DNA of 64,000 bases from Chaenocephalus aceratus (lineage: Eukaryota > Chordata > Actinopteri > Perciformes > Channichthyidae), in assembly GCA_023974075.1 (NCBI GenBank), contig JAMFTG010000118.1, positions 124,001-188,000 on the forward strand, given 5' to 3'. This document shows positions 53,343-62,100 of the stretch, in pieces (the stretch's first letter is position 1; the number at the start of each line of letters is the position of its first letter). The position numbers and the translations under genes are program-made. Below the pieces are notes generated by a model. The model had not been told where the DNA came from and ran no database searches. It saw only the letters and a program-made list of their open reading frames with translations.

Positions 53343-56300
53343 ATACAGTTTCAACTCAGACTCCACTGGGAATGGAGCTCTACAGCATCACTAAATCTAC
53401 ATGAAATCACCACCCTGACAACAGCACTGATTGGAAGGCAGCATGCGTCCTGCAGGGAGCTTTAACACGATGCTACGTCATGTGTTCTGCTCTCTCTCAG
53501 GTAGACCAGCTGAGCACGCTGATTTAGGGTAACGCAGGAATAGCGTCTGCAGTTGACTTTATATGCAAATAAATGAGGAAATAGAGTACGGTCTCATGCA
53601 ACGGCGTGTGCAGGCGACTTTTAAACAATTCAATTAAGAATTAAGAAGAACAATCTTATGATATATAATGCAATTATATGGATTTTTACAAATATGCTAA
53701 CACATATTGGCCTCTTCTTAATTTGAGAGTGATTCGTGTTTTACGACTGTCCCTACTAATTGCACCATACACTATTTGATTTAATTCCTTTAAAACATAT
53801 ATTGTTTCATTTATTGTATTATTTAAATCAGGGGTGTCAAACTCAATTTCATCGTGGGCCGCATTAGCCTTATGGTTGCACTCAAAGGGCCGGTTGTAAC
53901 TTTAAGACTATATAAATATATAATATATATCAAAAAATGTATTATATAACATTATTGCCTCTGCATTGGATTATTTTCGGATAGGGTAATATCTTCATAA
54001 TTAACTACGTCTGAAAGCAGAAGTCTAGGGCAAGTCTCTTCAGTGCGCATGTCACAAAATGAGATGCATTGTGGGAGATGTAGTTTATGGGCAACGTGCT
54101 TCTGTAAAGTGGCATGTTACCGTATAATAAACGTATTATATTCTTTGCGAGCTCTAGCGGGGCCACATAAAATGAAGTCGCGGGCCGGATTGGGCCCCCG
54201 GGCCTTGAGTTTGACTCCCCTAATTTAAGTCATTCAATTATTGTTCAGTATTTTTATTATTATTTTTATTATTTTGTTGTAGCTGTTGTTAATTTTTGGA
54301 TTAAAACAAAAATATATATTTGTTTATCTCTTGCCTATGTTACTCCCCCATGGTGCCTATACAGTATATACAGTATATAATACTACTCATACTATAATAT
54401 AATGTTTGACCTAAACATTTTTTTACCTTACTCGTGTTTTGTATTGTTTTTACGTCATATAGGAGAGTTCTTCAGTCTGGCTTCTGATCTGGTTTCATTG
54501 TCTCGTGTTTCACATTTGTTTCATGTCCTGTCTGTTTTTATGTATTATGCTATGTTGTTATACAGCTGTTGATGTACAGCACTTTGTTCACCTCTGTTGT
54601 TTTTAAATGTGCTATAGAAATAAAATGGATTGGAATTCCTTGTTTTTCTGCGTATGTGTCGTGTGCCGTAAAGCACGTCGAGCTTCATCCAATCAAATAC
54701 AAACCTTTATTAATATTAGTGTTGCCTTTAGGAAGTCGCTCTGGAGTCACCACAGAATGCAGGGTAGGGCTTTCTCAGATAACCGTGTTATTAAATTCCC
54801 TTTGAAGCCGTGTCTGCTCACAGCGAAGAGAGCGGACACCAAAGACTGATTTGAAATTCAGAACGATTGGAAATCACCCCGGCGACGTGACGAGAGCTGC
54901 TCCGTGTAGAGGGTTATTCATGTCTCGTAAAGAAGACAACAATTAATCATTCTCTGTGAACTCGCCTGTTTAATATCGTGCAGAAGACCTTGTGTTGTAA
55001 CGAGCCGTCCGTCCCCTCGAGGGTTCAGCACATCAATACCCGTGGAAGACGGCACCTTGTTATCGGCGGCTTGTTTTCCAGGGAAAGGGCAACACGCGTC
55101 TCCCGTGCAGAGGCATCTCCATCATCTCACTTTAAAAGGGCATTGATGAGATGATTACGCCGAATACACAGGGGGTAATAAACCAGATGTGTATCCGCGG
55201 CGCTGAGGAACTTTAAATATGTGAGTTTACCGCTCCCGTCTGATATTCAATCAGGCGTTTCGCGCAGATAAACACACGCTGCCCTGCGGAGATAAGGGAG
55301 GGCCGTATCAAACGTGTTTTCATCTGCAAGAAGAAGGGCTAAGCGAGGATAACTAACTTCACGCTGCCTTCGTCAGAACAGACGATGTGCAAAGGCCCGG
55401 GATAGTGTTTCCCAGAGAAGAAGGGATGAAGGTCAGTTTTCGACAGGTTTATTTTTTAACTCAATCGTCTCGAGAAAGCCAATCAGCGGTGCGAGTCTTC
55501 GATGTAATACTTTTAGACCCTAATGATTTAAATAAAGACTAGTGTTCATGCTGGGTCGTTTCTTTAGCCCAAAACGTATTATACAGACGTCTCTTTCCCA
55601 ATGTACGACTCAAACAGGAGTGTAGTACCCTTATTTGGCCACTACTTAAAACTACAACTCCCATGATGCCATGCCTGTACAAAAGTCACCGATATGGGCG
55701 ACTTGTGTGGAAGACATTGACAACAGTTAATTTTTTCCAATGATCATCAAACAGAACTTATTTTTCTCTTTTGATATGTGTCAAAGAAATTGTATTTTAT
55801 TAGAAATAACCACACGCGTTGCATATCGTCTAACAACTGTGAGTAAAACTAAACATCTGAAAGATACCACGTTGGAAATCTCTGTTTTAAAAGAGCGTCG
55901 AAATGTGCTTTTAGAAACCAACATAATAATAATAGATTTAATTTGTTAGAGCTTTTACAGGTGCTCAAAGACGCTTTACAGATATAGTGAAAGAAAAGAA
56001 AACAACATAGTAAGCAGGGGTACCATGTCTTTCTTTTTTCTTCTTCTTTTTGTATTGTTATTACACTTTTCTTAATATAGTTCGCTATCTGTGTTTATTT
56101 TTATTTTTTTTACTGTTATGTAACATCTAGTCGAAGTCAAATTCCTTGTACGTGTCAACCTACCTGGTAATAAACCTGATTCTGGGTTTTAGGACGCGTC
56201 ACTGCGGTTCTCTATTGCTGCATGAGTATCATCTTCCTCAGGGGGGTAATTACCTGTAGCGCCCCCCAGTGGTTGGTGTTGTTAGTGGACACGATGACGC

Positions 56301-59074
56301 CGTGCTGCTGGGAAGTTTTAAACCTCAGAGACAGTTTGAAGTCCTGGTCGTCCTCGTCCATCCTGTGGAGGTACTTCAGGTACGACTTACCATCAAACCT
56401 CACCGCAGACTCTGCAATACAAAGATAACTGAGAGTGAGACGAAAGAAAAGCCAAACAAGGTTAAATCACTTCCTGTTGGAGGGTCTGTGACCACCCGAT
56501 CTGCACCGCGGATGAAGTCAATAATCAAATGTATATGGCCCTAATGGAGACAGACCTTTCAGATTTAGCAATAACTGTCATATAAGAACACTAATGATCT
56601 AATAACAGAGTTCTGATCTCGAATCAACTTTTTTTATGAAAAATATTTTATGTAATTTCCCTTTTCCAGGAATCTCAACAGACACAGTTTGGCCAGACTA
56701 AATCATTTCTAATGTTAAATAAATTAAAACAATTCATTATATATGAATTATTAATGCCATAAATGATTGCATACATTTACAGTCTCTAATTTTTCCAGTG
56801 TGATAGCTGTCAAACAAAGTTAAATCCATTTCTCACTTATTCTAAGAATGAACTTAACCAGCTAAAAGGCTTTCTTCTCAAATAATCGGGAAATTACGTT
56901 GTAAAAACATAACTCATCTCCTCGTTTTTTTCCCCTTTGTGAAATGCCTGTGTCGAACCCTAACCCTAACCCTAACCCTGTCCTACTTTGGTTGCTGTAC
57001 GTAGCTGTCCAATATGGCAGACCAACTCGCGCTTGCGCAGTGCAAATCGGGTAGTCACAGGGTCTAATAACTTCCCTTTTGAGGGTTTAATTACTTCCTG
57101 TTGCAGTGGTTAATTACTTCCTGTTGCAGGGGTTAATAGGTAATTTTTCATGTGTTGGTAGATGTGTGTGTTGTGCGTCTCTCTTTATCGCCTAACTCCA
57201 GAGTCTCTTAAGTCGAAATCGGTTTCCGATATAGTCAAAACAAAGCAGCGATAACAGAAGATGTTCCACGGGGACGAGGACTCTAAACAAGCTGATAACG
57301 ACTTTATTTCCTAGAAAGGCCGTAGCTCGAGCTCTCAATCTGTCTTCACTAATCCTGTCAGGAATGCCCACAGAAATCAGAGAGGACGAACCGACGAGGC
57401 GCCGCTGAGCAGACGATATTCTGTCGGCTGGAGAGAAGCTTCACACTCAACCTGATCTGATGTGTTGTTGGGAAATGTGTGATATTGGACAATATAAATA
57501 CTGTCGTGGCTTCCTTCCTTATTTTCTATCAAGCCAATAGACGCCTTGAACAGACATTTTCTAACTCGTTTTCTTTCTTTTATGTTTGTGTTAAAAAGAG
57601 GCCTTTACAATAGTCAGAGGGAAAAACTGCAATAAAATAATAAACAACTTAGGTATTCTTTCAGAAGTTAAGTCCATTTCTCACTTATTCAAAGAATGTA
57701 CCCACTAAAAGGATTTATTCTCAAATAATCGGTAACCTGTGTTTGGTGACGACTCCATTCGTGTGGCGTAGAGACATACAGTCTGAGTTCCTGTGGATGC
57801 TAACACGTACCGTTGCAGGGGCAGACGCTCTCCCAGCTGTGCTGCGGGGTGATGTAAGTGGCTCTGGCGGTGGTGAAGTGGTTGAGTCTCTCTGAAGTCA
57901 GTCGGACGGCGTTCCTGCAGCCTCTCGTGGGACAGCCGGCGCCCAAACACCCGTTGTGTTTCACCCGGAGGATGCTGAGCCCCAGGGAGTCCTCCATGTC
58001 CGTTATGATGCCTGAAGAAGAGAGATCGGGTTTACAGACTGCACCATCAACCAGACTGTTCATCTCAAAGGGATTACATGGTTTGTGTCCAAATTAACGG
58101 ATACCAAAAAGGCTTCGATATTCAGAACGTCTCCTCTGGTGCATTTTTTACATTACGATTTTTAATGAACATATCATTTCATTAACTTGTTCCGGAAAGA
58201 AAAGTAACACAAATGGATGTTTATGTTTTCTTTAATAGGCTAGTTCTTAGAAAGAAGCAGAAGCAGAAGAAGAAGAAGAAGAAGAAGAATTAGAAACACT
58301 AGAAGAACTAGAAGAAGAAGAATAACTACAAGGAGAAGAAGAAGAAGAAGAAGAAGAAGAAGAAGAAGAAGAAGAAGAAGAAGAAGAAGAAGAAGAAGAA
58401 GAATGCTTTACGTCACATCTTTGCCAATTTAAAAGTCCCAATATGTAAACTCCCTAATTGCTCACCTGCGAGTCTGTTGTTGGGCAGATTCTGGAGGAGT
58501 CCACCCTCCCTCCTGCAGGTCAGCAGAGCCTCCAGCCCCCCGCCGTCCGGCAGCTGCTGGAGGCTGACGAGCAGCACCTCCTGTCGGGGGAAACCCAGCG
58601 CCTGACCCAGGCTCCTCTGAAGACCTCTCCAGTGATCACCCAGAAACTCCTCCGCCGAAAACCCCACCATCTGCAGCGTCAAACCCGAATCCAGCGCCCT
58701 CTGATCGGCCGCCCAGACGTGGATTTTGACCCCCGTCGGAACGGTGAACTTCCCATCGGAAACGCTGACGTTGAGCGAGTACGAACCCTCCTTCAAGGCA
58801 AAGGAAAGGCAACGTTATTTATATAGCACAGGTAATATTGAAGTACTCGAGACCGGTCTTTTCCACTTTTTAACGTTCTCGGTCTTGCCTCGGACTCAGA
58901 ACTATAGGTTGTATGTCAAGACCGGTCGAGACCGTTCTTATCGTCCATCCATGGTCCAGACCAATAACGTGACTTCACGTGACTCCGAATCTTTGATACC
59001 GGCTGCTGCCCCCTCACCTCTCGCCGCCCCCTCACCTCTCGCCACCCCCTTCACACACACACACTCAAATACTC

Positions 59075-59147
<73 letters not shown>

Positions 59148-62100
59148 AAGGGTTTTCCTTCATGCTGTGCATGTAGTGTTGGATTCACAGTAGTCTGGTT
59201 CCGGTCTTGATTCAGTCTCGCCCTGCCTTGGTCTTGGTCTTGTCTTGATCTCGAACTCTTAAAGTCTTGGTCTTGTCTTGGTCTCGAACTCTTAAAGTCT
59301 TGGTCTTGTCTTGATCTCGAACTCTTAAAGTCTTGGTCTTGTCTTGGTCTTGTCTTGGTCGTGCTACTCTCCGGTCTTGGTAATGTCTTGGTCTCGGATA
59401 AGGTGGTCTCGACTACAACACTACCAACAGGAACACGTATAGGCTCTGTAGTGTTTAAGGACTGGTTAGTGGATCAGAAACTGTAAACAGACTTGGACTG
59501 TTGCAGAAAGCCTCGATAAGTGCTGCCGTAAAGTTGTTGTTGTCGCGCAGGAAGAAATATATGTAGCACCTTTCAACACAAGGCAAAATTAAAAAAAGAC
59601 ATTAAGAGACCTTGAGGTTTTCATCCGCCCAGATTTTTCCGTCCGCCTGGTCCACAGAGAACCTTCCTCCGTCGGGATGCTCTGACAGCAGGGAGTAGGT
59701 GAGAACATCCTGCAGGTCCTGGTCCGAGGCGTGAAGTCGTCCGATCAAACGGTTGGAGAACAGCATGTCGAAGGTGGTGATGAAGACCTCCAGAGGAACC
59801 ACGGAGGGAGGGTACTTGCTCTGCTCCGTGACGTTGATGTTGACTACGCAGATGGAGGAGAGGGGAGGATGGCCGCTGTCCGTCACCTGATGGTACATGG
59901 AGAGAAGTTATGTCTTGTTTGCCATTTTAAGTTTAGGTTGAGCTTGTATTGACCACAGACTAGAGATGTCCCGATCCGATCACGTGATCGGGGATCGGAG
60001 CCGATCACGTGATCGGGGATCGGAGCCGATCACGTGATCGGGGATCGGAGCCGATCACGTGATCGGGGATCGGAGCCGATCACGTGATTTTCAAAAAATC
60101 GGGGATCGGGATTTTTTTAAATTTTTTTTTATAAAATATATATTTTTTTAATTTAATGTTACAAAACAAAAATGACCATGTTCACGTCTTAAAGTCATCC
60201 TGAGGACTTCGTTTTGGTTTAAAATGACACAACATCATGTATGTGTTGCTTTCTTTGGGCTTGTTTTCAGACCTGCTTATTTCTCTGAAATCTGGCAGCA
60301 GAGTGGGCGCAGTGTCTAATAGTAGCAGTAAGCTAACGAGAGGCTACGTTCAGCTGGGGACTCGGGAGTCGGGACAGAGAAAATGTCAGGAGTTTGGAAG
60401 TATTATAAAATTGAAAGCGAAGGCAGTGTAACAGCCAGATGCAATGTTTGCAAGGCGGAGGTTCCGCGTTGTGGAAAGAACAGAGCTACGTTCAACACGA
60501 CCAATCTAATACGCTACCTGAGAAACAAACACCAACAACAACACGGCGAGTACACAGCGGCCACTCAGGTAACAGCACTGAAACAACCGACACTTTCAGA
60601 GACTTTCAAAAGGAAAGAGAAACTGCCCCAGAACAGTGAAAAGGCCAAAAAAATAACAGCCAAGATAGCTGAATTCATCGCGTTGGATGGCCAGCCGTTA
60701 TCTGTTACCTTTTTTTTCTCTTAATGCATTGCATAAAGATCGGATCGGGAAAAATCGGTATCGGCAGATTGTCAAAATCAAATGATCGGAATCGGATCGG
60801 GAGCAAAAAAAGGTGATCGGGACATCCCTACCACAGACCTTATTTCAGGCCAACAACACGTTAAAAGAAATTACTGATCGAGAGAAAATCAGCCCCAGAA
60901 ACGTTAAAATGCTAACTCAGACAGAAGTTATGTCTTGTTTGCCATTTTAAGTTCAATTCACCAGTTACTGTCGTAGTTTATGACGTAGAACAAAACGTTA
61001 AGATGTCTTCAGCTCGTGTTGACCACAGACCTTATTTCAGGCCAAAGAAATACTGATTTAGAGAAAAGCAACCCCGGAAAACGCTAAAACGCTCAGTCAG
61101 TCGCCTGATGGACCATGGAGAGAAGTTACCCCGGAAGTGAAGGCGGTGGGACGATTTCTCCCCCCCTGATCAGACTCGTTCCCACTTTGCTTGTTTCTAA
61201 ATCTCGATTAAAGACCTGCTTGTTCTCCCGTGCTTTTGCAGACTACGTATAATACTTAGCAGTCTGTGCTTTTAAATTGGCGTTTATATTTTATTGTGTT
61301 TTATATTGTTTTTACGAGCGTTTCAGTCTGTGGCTTTAAGTATGCTTTTATTGTCTCGTGTTTTTCCATTTGTGTTTAGTCTGAATGTATGTATGCTACT
61401 TTTTATATATGTATTAATGTACAGCACTTCGGTCAACTCTGTTGTTTTTAAATGTGCTGTATAAATAAAGTTGAATTGGATTTTTTGTTTAATTCACCAG
61501 TTACTGACGTAGTTTATGTCTTCGAACAGAAACAGTAATATCTCTTCAGCTTGTGTTCACCACAAACCTTATTTCACGCTGACAACCACAACCACATTCA
61601 GACAAATGACTGATTTAGAGAAAATCAACCCCAGAAACGTTAAAATGCTAACTCAATTCTGGGCTTAAGATTCATTTCGGCACCACACTGGAAACTTTAT
61701 CGTGAAGCCGGAGCATCTGCAGAATAATTCTAAACTAGATTCAAAATGATCCAGTAAAGTTTGTCACCATAGGATATTAATAAATCACGTTTTGTTATTT
61801 TAACTGTTGCCTCTACTGCCACAAAAGAGCTCTTTCCCAGTTAGGAATAATGTATCTTCTTAAAGACCAGTGTGTGTTTCCATTCTCTAAACACTGCACA
61901 TATGGATCTTCTTGGACACAACATCTATTCAAGCAAAACAACAATGCAGTTATTCGGAGTAAATATCATAAATCAGCCGTTTTAAACCCAAAGATATTTG
62001 ACCGAGCTTACACAAATCCACGCATTGCAATAATACAAAATGCATAGTCAGCTGTTCTCCAAAAGGCTTTCTGTTCATCGTCTTGCATTCACTTTGCATG

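Larger units (their letters stand above)
59891..61660. repeat. Locally repeated intron segment, three to four copies
   Basis: GTTATGTCTTGTTTGCCATT occurs at 59909 and 60928; TTGACCACAGAC followed by CTTATTTCAGGCC at 59950/60839 and 61019; GTAGAACAAAACGTTAAG at 60985 and a similar one at 61520. The copy at 59891-60930 is the one split by the hAT element. A more distant copy is at 36530-36665. Confidence 0.7.

Noticed and set aside
51623..53465. Two overlapping frames of about 600 codons (Ser/Ile/Tyr/Leu-rich)
   Set aside because: They are the translation of a TATC microsatellite in different frames; no splice, start or domain support.
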